NCBI GenBank assembly: GCA_026706165.1
Contig: JAPOZF010000285.1
Span: forward strand, 1 to 7,469
Direction of reading: 5' to 3'
DNA from: Gemmatimonadota bacterium
GTDB taxonomy: Bacteria > Latescibacterota > UBA2968 > UBA8231
Length of the DNA stretch: 7,469 nt
Below the pieces are notes generated by a model. The model ran no database searches, was not told the origin of the DNA, and saw only the letters and a program-made list of their open reading frames with translations. The position numbers and the translations under genes were made by a program. Every line of letters starts with the position of its first letter. Position 1 is the first letter of the stretch. Shown here piece by piece: positions 1 to 6,744 of this stretch.

Positions 1-1
1 C

Positions 2-1129
2 GCGGGATTCGTCCTCCCCTTCTGGGTTGTCGCCGGGTCGTTCGCCGCTGCGGCCTTTCAGACGGCCGCCAACCCGATCCTGCACCAGGCGGGTCTGCTG
101 GAACGCTGGCAGCCCGGGATGGATGCAATCGCGACGCACTTCTCCAACGATCTCGACGTCTGGCTGAGTGTGTATATCGGCACCGGGGCCGCGGTGGCCG
201 CAGCGGGAATCGCCCAGGCAGCGACCTCGTTCGGCCGCAAGGGCAAAGGAACTGGGGAGGGCGCGCGGCCGCCTCGGGGAAGGGGGGACTTTCCCCTGTG
301 GGCCGCGGCGGTCGCTTACGTGCTTGCAGCCTCCGGGTACGTCCTGTTGTGCCGGCAACTGCTTGCCGATGACAGCTTTCCCCTGCTTTTCCTGCTCGCC
401 TTCGCCTTCCTGCTGACCCCCCTGATTTCCTACGTCAACGCCCGCATGATCGGGCTTACAGGACAGACCGCCGGGATTCCCCTCGTGCGCGAGGGAGCCT
501 TTCTGCTCAGCGGCTATCGAGGGGTCGACATCTGGTTCGCGCCAATCCCCTACAGCGATCACGGACGGCGGGCCCAGCTGTTCCGCGAGGTGGAACTGAC
601 CGGGACCCGGTTCACCAGCATCCTCAAGGCGGAACTGCTGATTCTCCCGGTGGCGCTGGGGTGCGGCTTCCTGTTCTGGGCCCTGATCTGGAAACTGCAG
701 CCGATTCCGTCGGTCGTCTTTCCTTTTGCCCAGAAGTACTGGCACCTGTTCGCGATGCGGCAGTTTCTGTGGTTCTCCTTTACCACCGAAGGAGGTCTCG
801 AGCTGCGGGATGTCGTGCATTCCGGATGGGTCGCAGGGGCCTTCTCCCTCTCCGGGATCGCCCTCATCGCCGCCAGCGTGTGGGGGTTCCCTCTCGCCCT
901 GGTATACGGATTCATCCGCGGCCTGCAATCGATGCCGCATCTGCTCATCCCGGAAATGCTGGGGGCATGCCTGGGCCGCTACTACTTCGAGCGCCGCTTC
1001 GGGAGGGAGCGCTGGCGCCGCTGGGCGCCGGTTTTGCTGGCCGGCTTCGCCTGCGGCAACGGTCTGATAGGCATGGCCGCCGTCGCCGTCGTCCTGATCG
1101 CCCGCTCCGTAGCCCAGCTGCCATACTGA
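2..1129 (+). CDS. Polytopic membrane protein, putative peptide/OPT-like transporter, 5'-truncated
   Basis: The reading frame is open from the first complete codon of the window, so the start lies upstream; 375 residues are visible before TGA. An internal Met at 119 follows NPILHQAGLLERWQPG, which reads as conserved protein, so it is not taken as the start. Counting from that Met, hydrophobic segments lie near 13-33, 59-79, 86-105, 170-190, 236-265 and 302-328. Recognisable stretches are YVNARMIGLTGQTAGIP (105-121), the SGYRGVDIWFAPIP block (131-144), ELTGTRFTSILKAELL (159-174) and GRYYFERRFGRERWRRWAPV (286-305). From memory this resembles uncharacterised proteins annotated as peptide or OPT-like transporters and found beside DUF6785 genes. 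The next gene starts 8 nt downstream, suggesting co-transcription and joint function. Family assignment is moderate, substrate unknown. Confidence 0.8.
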   Translation, partial: AGFVLPFWVVAGSFAAAAFQTAANPILHQAGLLERWQPGMDAIATHFSNDLDVWLSVYIGTGAAVAAAGIAQAATSFGRKGKGTGEGARPPRGRGDFPLWAAAVAYVLAASGYVLLCRQLLADDSFPLLFLLAFAFLLTPLISYVNARMIGLTGQTAGIPLVREGAFLLSGYRGVDIWFAPIPYSDHGRRAQLFREVELTGTRFTSILKAELLILPVALGCGFLFWALIWKLQPIPSVVFPFAQKYWHLFAMRQFLWFSFTTEGGLELRDVVHSGWVAGAFSLSGIALIAASVWGFPLALVYGFIRGLQSMPHLLIPEMLGACLGRYYFERRFGRERWRRWAPVLLAGFACGNGLIGMAAVAVVLIARSVAQLPY

Positions 1130-1137
1130 ATAACCGG

Positions 1138-3060
1138 ATGTCGGTAACAACCCGTTCCGTCGCTCTGGCTGTCGCCGCCATCTTCCTCGGCTCCTGGTCG
1201 ATTCAGCGAGTAGACCTCGTATACGGGGGACCTTCTCTCACTCATGGACCGCTGCCGGCCCTGCCGATTGCCCTGTTGCTGCTCCTCGTTCTCCTGCGCC
1301 GCCTCGGGGCCGGCTGGCTCCAGTTCAAGGAGGGCGAGCTGCTCGGATGTTACCTGATGACCGCGGTCGGCCTGCCCCTGGCGGCCGGCGGGTACACCCA
1401 GTACCTGCTTCCCGGCCTTGTCACCGGGTTTTTCCAGTTCAGCGACCCTTCCGGCGGCTACTATCCCTTTCTCAAACTGATCCCGGACTGGATGGTGCCC
1501 GGCCGGGAAGGCAGCGACGCGGTCGAGGGGTTCTTTGAGGGCCGCGCCGAGGTTCCCTGGGCAGCCTGGGCGCTGCCGCTGATGGCATGGGCGGCGCTCG
1601 CCATCGCCTTCCTGGTCGCCATGTGTGGGTGCATGACCCTTCTGCGCAAGCGCTGGCTCGAGGAGGAACGGCTGCGGCTCCCACTGGCCGAAGTACCCGT
1701 AACTCTCGCCCTCAACGGTCGGGAACTGCTGCGCAGCAAGGCCCTCGGGGCCGGCATGGCGGTGCCGGCCCTGATCTACGGGCTGAACGGACTCCACCAC
1801 TACCACCTTTTCCCGGCGGAAATCCCGCTGTCCTTCAACCTGGCGGATGTGCTGACTGACAAGCCGTGGGCGGCCCTTGCTCCGTTCACCTCCCGCTTCG
1901 AATTCACCGTTACCCCGTTCCTGGTCGGGATCGCCTATCTGCTGTCGGTCGAAGTCGCTTTCAGCACCTGGTTTTTTTATCTGCTGACCCGGGCCCAACT
2001 CCTCGCCGCGGAGCTGATCGGACGCAGCGGCGACCACGGGGTTTTCATCGGGCTCGGTGGACAGTGGCGGGAATGGCCCAACTTCACACCTCACCTGCAT
2101 TCCCAGGCCCGGGGCGGCCTGCTCTGCCTCGCCGTACTGAGCCTGTGGGCGGCGCGCAAGGCGCTTGCGGATGCCTGGCGGCGGGCGCTGTGCAGCCGGG
2201 GAAGGGAGCGCTGGGGTTTTTTCTGTCTGTCGGCAGGAAGCGCCGGCCTTCTTGCCTGGGGGAAGGCGGCCGGCCTCTCGCTGCCGCTGGGGACGATTTT
2301 CGTCCTCCTGTTGCTGCTGACGGCCATCGGAATGGCTCGCCTGCGCCTGGACGCCGGTCTGCCGGTAATCAGCGTCTACTTTCTCGTGCCCAACCTTCTC
2401 TTCTTCGCCTGGGGGACCGGGCCCGGTGTTTTCAGCCCCTCCGAGTACGTCGCTTTTGCGTTTCTCAACCTCCTGAGCTACTCGGGGATCGCCGCGGTGA
2501 CGATGCTGCATGTCGAAGGTTGGAAGATGGCCGGGTCCCTGGGTTCCGGCGCCAGCCAGGTCGGTGCAGCAGTGGCGGTCGGAATACTCGCGGGCCTTGT
2601 CTGCGGTTTCTGGTCGATGCTGGAACTGGTGTACGACCCCGGGATTTTTTCCCTCGACCGCCACGGCGGTGCCCGGCCGGCCGCACGCCTCGGACGCTAC
2701 TACCACTACCTGTACTACGAGGCAGGAACGCGCCCGGCCGGTCCCGACCTGATCAGGATGGGCGCGGTGGCCGTGGGATTCGCCGTAACGGCGGTTCTCT
2801 CATTCCTGCGCGTCCTGTTCACGCAACTTCCGTTTCACCCCGCCGGGTTCGTCTACGGAACCGGAATCGGTTACCTGATCTGGGGGTCGGCGCTGGTCGG
2901 TTGGGCAATTAAATTGCTCGTAGTCCGATACGGGGGAGCCGCGCAGTACCGCCGCCTGCGTCCGTTCTTCATGGGGCTGATCCTGGGCGACCTTCTGATG
3001 CGCTTGGTATGGGCTGCGGTCTCCCTGGTCGGCGAGCCTGGAGGGGGATACCGGATTTGA
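1138..3060 (+). CDS. DUF6785/DUF6784-type polytopic membrane protein
   Basis: A 640-residue integral membrane protein. The frame is open further upstream, but the ATG at 1138 follows the preceding stop by 8 nt and gives an N-terminus leading straight into a hydrophobic segment (9-21). Further segments lie near 39-53, 70-96, 143-168, 204-217, 258-284, 325-338, 361-400, 412-425, 438-456, 472-496, 541-560, 570-596 and 608-630. Features matching my memory of DUF6785 are FKEGELLGCYLM (63-74), the IPDWMVPG segment (115-122), EVPWAAWALPLMAW (138-151), LRKRWLEEERLRLPLAEVP (169-187) and EVAFSTWFFYLL (272-283). The C-terminal FHPAGFVYGTG...KLLVVRYGG...YRRLRPFFMGLILGD pattern (566-618) matches DUF6784. 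No Shine-Dalgarno is evident, so translation may be coupled to the upstream gene. The function of these families is not established; transport is inferred from topology and neighbour. Confidence 0.82.
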   Translation: MSVTTRSVALAVAAIFLGSWSIQRVDLVYGGPSLTHGPLPALPIALLLLLVLLRRLGAGWLQFKEGELLGCYLMTAVGLPLAAGGYTQYLLPGLVTGFFQFSDPSGGYYPFLKLIPDWMVPGREGSDAVEGFFEGRAEVPWAAWALPLMAWAALAIAFLVAMCGCMTLLRKRWLEEERLRLPLAEVPVTLALNGRELLRSKALGAGMAVPALIYGLNGLHHYHLFPAEIPLSFNLADVLTDKPWAALAPFTSRFEFTVTPFLVGIAYLLSVEVAFSTWFFYLLTRAQLLAAELIGRSGDHGVFIGLGGQWREWPNFTPHLHSQARGGLLCLAVLSLWAARKALADAWRRALCSRGRERWGFFCLSAGSAGLLAWGKAAGLSLPLGTIFVLLLLLTAIGMARLRLDAGLPVISVYFLVPNLLFFAWGTGPGVFSPSEYVAFAFLNLLSYSGIAAVTMLHVEGWKMAGSLGSGASQVGAAVAVGILAGLVCGFWSMLELVYDPGIFSLDRHGGARPAARLGRYYHYLYYEAGTRPAGPDLIRMGAVAVGFAVTAVLSFLRVLFTQLPFHPAGFVYGTGIGYLIWGSALVGWAIKLLVVRYGGAAQYRRLRPFFMGLILGDLLMRLVWAAVSLVGEPGGGYRI

Positions 3061-3086
3061 CAACCGAAGTCGTTCAATCGTAACAT
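3057..3086 (+). promoter_or_regulatory. Candidate sigma-70 promoter P1 for the TPR-exbBDD-tonB operon
   Basis: A perfect TTGACA (3057-3062) overlaps the stop codon of the preceding gene. It is followed after 18 nt by TAACAT (3081-3086), which matches TATAAT at four of six positions. The predicted start near 3093 would leave a leader of about 40 nt before the ATG at 3135. It sits in the only non-coding gap ahead of the Ton genes. Confidence 0.5.
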
Positions 3087-3094
3087 TTTGCCCG

Positions 3095-3123
3095 TTTACT
3101 GCTCCATAGAGCGGCGATATATT
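3095..3123 (+). promoter_or_regulatory. Alternative promoter P2 close to the TPR start
   Basis: TTTACT (3095-3100, four of six) and TATATT (3118-3123, five of six) are separated by 17 nt. Transcription would begin near 3130, almost at the ATG at 3135, so use of P2 would favour either a leaderless message or initiation at the downstream ATG at 3186. It competes with P1 as the operon promoter. Confidence 0.3.
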
Positions 3124-3134
3124 CCTCATCCAAA

Positions 3135-4349
3135 ATGAATTCGCCGGCACGCAAAGCTTTCGCAGGAATACTGCGCAGGCTTCCAATGGTTCCCCTGTCC
3201 GTTTCACGGGCGATCCCTCTTGCCCTGATCGCCTTGGGGCTGTCCGCGCCCGGTACCCGGGCAGAGACCGACGAACCTGCAACCGCGGATAGTCTTCGGA
3301 AATATCGATTTCTCGCCAAGACCGCCCGCGAAAAGAAACAGACCGACGAGGCGCTGGGGTACTACGGGCAGGTGATTCGCTACAAGCCCGACGACCTCAA
3401 AGCCCACTATTTCAGCGGCAGCCTGCTCGCTAACAAGGGAGACACCGCGGCGGCAAAACGCCACCTGCTCATCTGTGTTTCTCTCGACTCCCTGCACGTC
3501 AACAGCAATGTGCTGTTGACGCAACTGTACCTGCGCCAGGAAGATGCCGATTCGGCCTGGGTTTTCCTGGAGCCCGTTCTCAGCCTCAAGCCTTCTGTCT
3601 CCAAGTACCGCCAGTTCAGGCGCGAGATCGCCGACCTCCATCGCATTCAGGGAAACCACAAGGCCGCCATATCTCACTACGAGGGGCTTGCCGCCAGCAG
3701 CGGCACCGACGCGCGCCAGGTCTTCGACCTGCTCTCCCAGATGCACGAAGCCAATGGCGACACGGAGCAGGCTCTTTCCTGGAGTTTGCGCGCCTTGTCG
3801 TCCCCGGCATCGGAGTCGGGGCCTTCCACCGTAGAAATCCTCAACCGCAGGCTGGAGTTGCAAACCGGCAGCGGTGATCGCCCCGGGGCTTACGAGACGC
3901 TCAGAAAGCTTGTGCGCCTCGACTCGCTCAGCAGTTACTCCTACTTCGACCGCATGGCTGCGGTCGCTGCCGAAGCCGGCGATCTACCCCAGCAGTTGGA
4001 AGGGCTCGAGGGAATGGTCGAGGCCCAACCGCATGATCTGGGGCCATTGGCTACACTGGTGGAGCTCCACCTGAGGGTAAAGGACCTGAAAGCTGCCTCG
4101 ACCTGGCTGCGCCGGGGCCTGGCGGTCAACGGGAAGCACGGCCACCTGCAGCTTCTTCAGGGAGAGCTGTTGGTATTGCAGGGAGACGAAGATGCAGCGA
4201 TTGCCGCTTTCGAACGGTCGCGACAGGATCCCGAGTGGGAAAAAATCGCGCAACAGCGCATCTGGCAGCTGCGACCGCGTGAAACTGAAGAAGAGAAACT
4301 GAAACGGGAATTCGTCGGAGGTGACGAAGAAGACCAAACGGGCGGCTGA
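3135..4349 (+). CDS. Secreted TPR-repeat protein of the Ton operon
   Basis: The product is 404 residues long from the ATG at 3135. A hydrophobic core AIPLALIALGL (26-36) followed by SAPGTRA-ETD suggests a Sec signal peptide cleaved after Ala43; there is no lipobox cysteine, so a soluble periplasmic protein is expected. With the ATG at 3186 (Met18, weak AGG six nt upstream) the signal peptide would be a more usual 26 residues, so that start is a real alternative. Helical TPR-like repeats run through 54-365, for example ALGYYGQVIRYKPDDLKAHY (73-92), the next repeat near 93-117, AAISHYEGL (177-185), LKAASTWLRRGLAVNGKHG (318-336) and DEDAAIAAFERSRQDP (351-366). The C-terminus is charged and ends in an acidic tail. 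Its place before exbB suggests a periplasmic scaffold for the Ton complex; that role is inferred. Vibrio TonB2 clusters, as I recall, also include a TPR protein. Confidence 0.85.
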   Translation: MNSPARKAFAGILRRLPMVPLSVSRAIPLALIALGLSAPGTRAETDEPATADSLRKYRFLAKTAREKKQTDEALGYYGQVIRYKPDDLKAHYFSGSLLANKGDTAAAKRHLLICVSLDSLHVNSNVLLTQLYLRQEDADSAWVFLEPVLSLKPSVSKYRQFRREIADLHRIQGNHKAAISHYEGLAASSGTDARQVFDLLSQMHEANGDTEQALSWSLRALSSPASESGPSTVEILNRRLELQTGSGDRPGAYETLRKLVRLDSLSSYSYFDRMAAVAAEAGDLPQQLEGLEGMVEAQPHDLGPLATLVELHLRVKDLKAASTWLRRGLAVNGKHGHLQLLQGELLVLQGDEDAAIAAFERSRQDPEWEKIAQQRIWQLRPRETEEEKLKREFVGGDEEDQTGG

Positions 4350-4362
4350 ACAGCCCCCAAAC

Positions 4363-4380
4363 GGGGCCAACGCCGGCCCC
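4363..4380 (+). other. Intercistronic hairpin between the TPR gene and exbB
   Basis: GGGGCC (4363-4368) and GGCCCC (4375-4380) form a perfect 6-bp GC-only stem around a 6-nt loop. No T run follows, so it does not look like an intrinsic terminator. It ends 8 nt before the exbB ribosome site (GAGGAG, 4389-4394). It could stabilise or process the mRNA and so set different levels of TPR protein and ExbB; this is inference. Confidence 0.4.
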
Positions 4381-4399
4381 ACCAAGCTGAGGAGAGATT

Positions 4400-5026
4400 A
4401 TGTGGGACCTATTTCAGGATGGTGGGTGGGCGATGTATCCACTGGTGGTGCTTCTGGTGCTGGGGATCGCCATCGCCATCGAAAGAATGATCAACCTGAC
4501 CCGGGCAGGTATCGACGCAAACTCGTTCTTCCAGAGCCTTGAGGATGCGCTGCGGTCCGGAGGGCCCGACGAGGCGGCGCGGATCTGCTCGGAAACGCGG
4601 GGCCCCGTCGCCTCGGTCATACACGCCGGCCTGTTGCGCATGCACCGCGGCATCGATCACGTTGAAAAAGCGATCGACAATGCCGGGGCAGTGGAGATGG
4701 CCTTTCTCGAACGAGGAATGGTCTGGCTCTCCACGGTTGCCAACCTGGCCCCCATGATCGGCTTCCTCGGGACCGTCAGCGGGATGATCTCCGCGTTTCA
4801 GGCCATCGAGAGGGCCGGGGATGTCGAACCGTCGATGGTCGCCGGCGGAATCTCGGAGGCGCTCATCACTACGGCGTCCGGTCTCATCGTCGGTATCATC
4901 ATCCAGTTCCTTCACAACTTTTTCGCTTCCAGGATCGACCGCATCATCGCCGACATGCAGGAGCACACGGCTGGATTCATCGATCTGCTGGCGGAGACCG
5001 GGCAGGGGACTGACGCCGCTCAATAG
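4400..5026 (+). CDS. exbB: ExbB/TolQ-family (MotA-like) proton-channel subunit
   Basis: This 208-residue inner-membrane protein belongs to the MotA/TolQ/ExbB family, which forms the pentameric proton channel that, with ExbD, energises TonB. Three membrane segments fit the family: about 11-28, 107-133 and 152-174, with the large cytoplasmic loop between the first two. The second contains the signature LAPMIGFLGTVSGMISAF (116-133) and the third GISEALITTASGLIVGI (150-166), where Glu153 and Thr157/158 align with the functionally important Glu and Thr of this helix in E. coli ExbB. Length is typical of the short ExbB/TolQ class. The start is fixed by GAGGAG five nt before ATG. ExbB rather than TolQ is preferred because two exbD genes and a tonB follow, and no tolB or pal is seen. 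Confidence 0.93.
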   Translation: MWDLFQDGGWAMYPLVVLLVLGIAIAIERMINLTRAGIDANSFFQSLEDALRSGGPDEAARICSETRGPVASVIHAGLLRMHRGIDHVEKAIDNAGAVEMAFLERGMVWLSTVANLAPMIGFLGTVSGMISAFQAIERAGDVEPSMVAGGISEALITTASGLIVGIIIQFLHNFFASRIDRIIADMQEHTAGFIDLLAETGQGTDAAQ

Positions 5027-5065
5027 ATGGCGATGATACCGTTCAACGACGGGCCGCACGGATGA
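5027..5065 (+). CDS. Possible 12-codon minicistron coupling exbB to exbD
   Basis: An ATG lies directly after the exbB stop (TAGATG) and opens a 12-codon frame, MAMIPFNDGPHG. Its TGA overlaps the start of the next gene as ATGA (5062-5065). There is no ribosome site at the usual distance, and exbD itself lacks a clear one, so ribosomes finishing exbB could reinitiate here and be delivered onto the exbD start. The frame is short enough to be chance; only its geometry supports it. Confidence 0.2.
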   Translation: MAMIPFNDGPHG

Positions 5066-5475
5066 ACTGGAAACGAGGACACAGAGTCCCCCCGGAGATA
5101 CCTACCGCCTCGATGGCGGATATCGCCTTTCTCCTCATCGTCTTCTTTCTTGTGACGACGACGATGAATCAGGACAAGGGGTTGTCGCTGCATCTGCCGC
5201 CGTTGGGCGAGAGCAAGGAGATCAAGCAGAAAAACATCTGCAACGTCTGGATCAACGAGCGGGACGAAATCGCTTTCTTCGAAAACGAAGACCTGACCCT
5301 GGTCTCGTTTGGTGATCTCCGAAGCCAGATTCAGAGCCGACTCGCCGCAAACGACAAGTTGATCATTTCGCTCAAAGCGGAACGTGGTGCCACGTATCGA
5401 ATGTTTGTCGACGTCCTCGACGAACTCAAGCTGGCCGGTGCCACCCGCATCTCGATCGCGGAGCCGGAACAGTGA
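5062..5475 (+). CDS. exbD: ExbD/TolR-family protein, first copy
   Basis: The 137-residue product has the ExbD/TolR layout: a short basic cytoplasmic tail, one membrane helix (about 21-35) and a periplasmic domain. The motif IPTASMADIAFLLIVFFLV (13-31) carries the essential membrane-embedded aspartate, Asp20, equivalent to Asp25 of E. coli ExbD. The periplasmic domain ends with LIISLKAERGATYRMFVDV (100-118) and ELKLAGATRISIA (121-133), typical of the family's folded C-terminal part. The ATG has no strong ribosome site, and translation may be coupled to exbB through the small frame just before it. The stop overlaps the GTG start of the second exbD. It probably dimerises inside the ExbB pentamer, alone or with the second copy. 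Confidence 0.93.
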   Translation: MNWKRGHRVPPEIPTASMADIAFLLIVFFLVTTTMNQDKGLSLHLPPLGESKEIKQKNICNVWINERDEIAFFENEDLTLVSFGDLRSQIQSRLAANDKLIISLKAERGATYRMFVDVLDELKLAGATRISIAEPEQ

Positions 5476-5891
5476 AGTTCAACCGCAAAGCCAAGGTCGC
5501 AAGCGTGATCCCGACTGCTTCCATGGCGGACATCTCTTTTCTGTTGCTGGTCTTCTTCATGGTTTCGACGGTGTTCGTCCGCTACCGCGGCATCCCGGTC
5601 GAACTGCCTGACGCTCAAAGTGTCGAAAAACTCGAGATGCGAAGGCACGTAACAAGTGTTTGGGTGAGCAAGACGGGTTCCGTCAATATCGACGACCAAA
5701 CGGTTCTTCTCGAACATGTGGGGCAGCTCATCCACTCCAAATTGATGGCGAATCCCCGGCTGATCATTTCCATTAAAGGAGACGGCGAGGCCGAGTTCGG
5801 TGTCATTTCCGATGTCCTTCAGGAGCTGCGCAGGGTTGAAGCGCTACGCGTCAATTTCGCCACCGACCGGGAGAAGCAGCCGCAACCATGA
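5472..5891 (+). CDS. exbD: ExbD/TolR-family protein, second copy
   Basis: This 139-residue paralogue starts at GTG inside a GTGA overlap with the first exbD stop; GGAG (5460-5463) lies eight nt upstream and supports that start. It has the same plan in the same register: basic tail, IPTASMADISFLLLVFFMV (13-31) with Asp20 and one helix, then a periplasmic domain with LIISIKGDGEAEFGVISDV (97-115) and ELRRVEALRVNFA (118-130). The periplasmic parts differ strongly between the copies and the codons differ even in the shared motif, so the duplication looks old. The TGA overlaps the tonB ATG. Conserved tandem copies suggest non-redundant roles, perhaps an ExbD heterodimer; that is inference. Confidence 0.93.
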   Translation: MKFNRKAKVASVIPTASMADISFLLLVFFMVSTVFVRYRGIPVELPDAQSVEKLEMRRHVTSVWVSKTGSVNIDDQTVLLEHVGQLIHSKLMANPRLIISIKGDGEAEFGVISDVLQELRRVEALRVNFATDREKQPQP

Positions 5892-6574
5892 CCAGCGCCG
5901 GCATCCCCCAGCGGCCTTGGAAAATGCCGCGCCGGAAGGCACCGGAAGCGGATCTACGGCACACCTACCGCAAGGCCTTCTGGCTTTCGGTTGCCGCCTC
6001 CACCGCAGCCCACGTGCTGCTGTTCATCATCTTTCCGTCGTTTGACGTCGAAGCTTACGAAAAGCCACAAGCCCCGGTAATTATTGAATTGGAGCAGATA
6101 CCAGAAACTCGCCAGGAGCGGCGTCCGCCACCCCCGCCACGACCGGTCGTCCCGATTCCCACCGACAGCGAAGACATTCCTGACGACGTTACTATCGAAA
6201 CTACCGAACTCGATCTTTTCGACGATTTGCCCCCGCCGCCCGAATTCGAGGAGCTTCCCACCATAGAGGTTGAAGAAGAGGAAGAGGAGATCGTCGACCT
6301 TTGGAAGGTCGAGAAAAAACCGAAGCGCAAGAAGCAGGTTGAACCCGAATATCCCGTGATTGCCCGAAAGGCCGGCATCGAGGGCTCGGTAACAGTTACC
6401 GTCCTGATCGGTAAGGACGGAAAAGTCGAGGCGATCGGGCAGGTAGTCGGCAACGAAATCTTCCACGAAGCTGCCAAGGCGGCCGCCTTGAAGACTGAGT
6501 TTACACCTGCCCTCCAGAACGACAAACCAGTCAAGGTCTGGGTCAGTCTCCCGTTCAAATTCCGTCTCAATTGA
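5888..6574 (+). CDS. tonB: TonB energy-transducer protein
   Basis: A 228-residue TonB that links the inner-membrane ExbB/ExbD motor to outer-membrane receptors. A basic cytoplasmic tail (1-30) precedes one membrane helix, FWLSVAASTAAHVLLFIIF (31-49), containing Ser38 and His42 in the spacing of the conserved TonB S/H residues. The periplasmic linker begins with a proline run (RRPPPPPRPVVPIP, 78-91) and is then unusually acidic, with an EVEEEEEE stretch (127-134), before a basic KKPKRKKQ patch (143-150). The C-terminal TonB domain (about 151-228) has EPEYPVIARKAGIEGSVTV with the YP motif at 154-155 and ends in the typical PVKVWVSLPFKFRLN. The ATG overlaps the second exbD stop (ATGA), implying coupled translation. 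It closes the operon. Confidence 0.94.
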   Translation: MTSAGIPQRPWKMPRRKAPEADLRHTYRKAFWLSVAASTAAHVLLFIIFPSFDVEAYEKPQAPVIIELEQIPETRQERRPPPPPRPVVPIPTDSEDIPDDVTIETTELDLFDDLPPPPEFEELPTIEVEEEEEEIVDLWKVEKKPKRKKQVEPEYPVIARKAGIEGSVTVTVLIGKDGKVEAIGQVVGNEIFHEAAKAAALKTEFTPALQNDKPVKVWVSLPFKFRLN

Positions 6575-6579
6575 GCCTT

Positions 6580-6624
6580 TGGCAGCACCTGACCACGCGA
6601 CCACTGCTGCCATGTAGTATTTTT
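6580..6624 (+). terminator. Possible intrinsic terminator after tonB
   Basis: TGGCAGCA (6580-6587) and TGCTGCCA (6605-6612) are an 8-bp perfect inverted repeat with a 17-nt loop, starting 5 nt after the tonB stop. A run of five T residues (6620-6624) follows, but 7 nt after the stem rather than directly. Its position fits termination of the Ton operon; the long loop and displaced T run make it weak, and partial readthrough into nrdR is plausible. Confidence 0.4.
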
Positions 6625-6629
6625 ATCTC

Positions 6630-6696
6630 GGAGGTGCTCTTGATGCATCGACTTTCGAAACCACCGGGATCCCTCCAAGCATCTCCCCGCCAGTAG
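6630..6696 (+). CDS. Small leader ORF with strong ribosome site upstream of nrdR
   Basis: GGAGGTG (6630-6636), the strongest Shine-Dalgarno-like site in the window, lies six nt before an ATG at 6643. The frame encodes 17 residues, MHRLSKPPGSLQASPRQ, and stops with TAG at 6694-6696; the feature includes the ribosome site. The peptide has no hydrophobic segment and I do not recognise it. It lies 62 nt before the nrdR start. It could be a leader peptide affecting nrdR, the remnant start of a lost gene, or a chance pairing of site and ATG. Confidence 0.35.
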
Positions 6697-6718
6697 GGAC
6701 ACACATCCCCGAATGACG

Positions 6719-6744
6719 ACACCTCGCCCACCCCAACGAGGTGT
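6719..6744 (+). promoter_or_regulatory. Hairpin just upstream of the nrdR ribosome site
   Basis: ACACCTCG (6719-6726) and CGAGGTGT (6737-6744) form an 8-bp perfect stem with a 10-nt loop, ending 2 nt before the nrdR ribosome site (GGGAGGT, 6747-6753). No T run follows. The left arm (CACCTC, 6720-6725) can also pair with GAGGTG (6631-6636) in the small ORF's ribosome site, so two exclusive structures are possible. A role in nrdR expression is inferred. Confidence 0.4.

Noticed and set aside
661..1137. Upstream extension of the second membrane protein by 159 residues
   Set aside because: The extension lies inside the first membrane protein in another frame and is Arg/Pro-rich and non-hydrophobic, as expected of a shadow; the ATG at 1138 starts the family-like sequence.
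982..2706. Long minus-strand open frame of 574 codons opposite the second membrane protein gene
   Set aside because: It is a GC-rich shadow: the + strand frame encodes a coherent multi-pass protein with recognised family motifs, while the antisense product is a low-complexity, Gln/Arg/Gly-rich sequence with no recognisable domain.
1866..2912. Plus-strand open frame of 348 codons within the second membrane protein gene
   Set aside because: It is out of frame with a well-supported gene and its product is Arg/Pro/Gly-rich without domain motifs.
4363..4380. Hairpin before exbB as a transcription terminator
   Set aside because: No T run follows and the next gene is part of the same functional set; kept only as an intercistronic hairpin.
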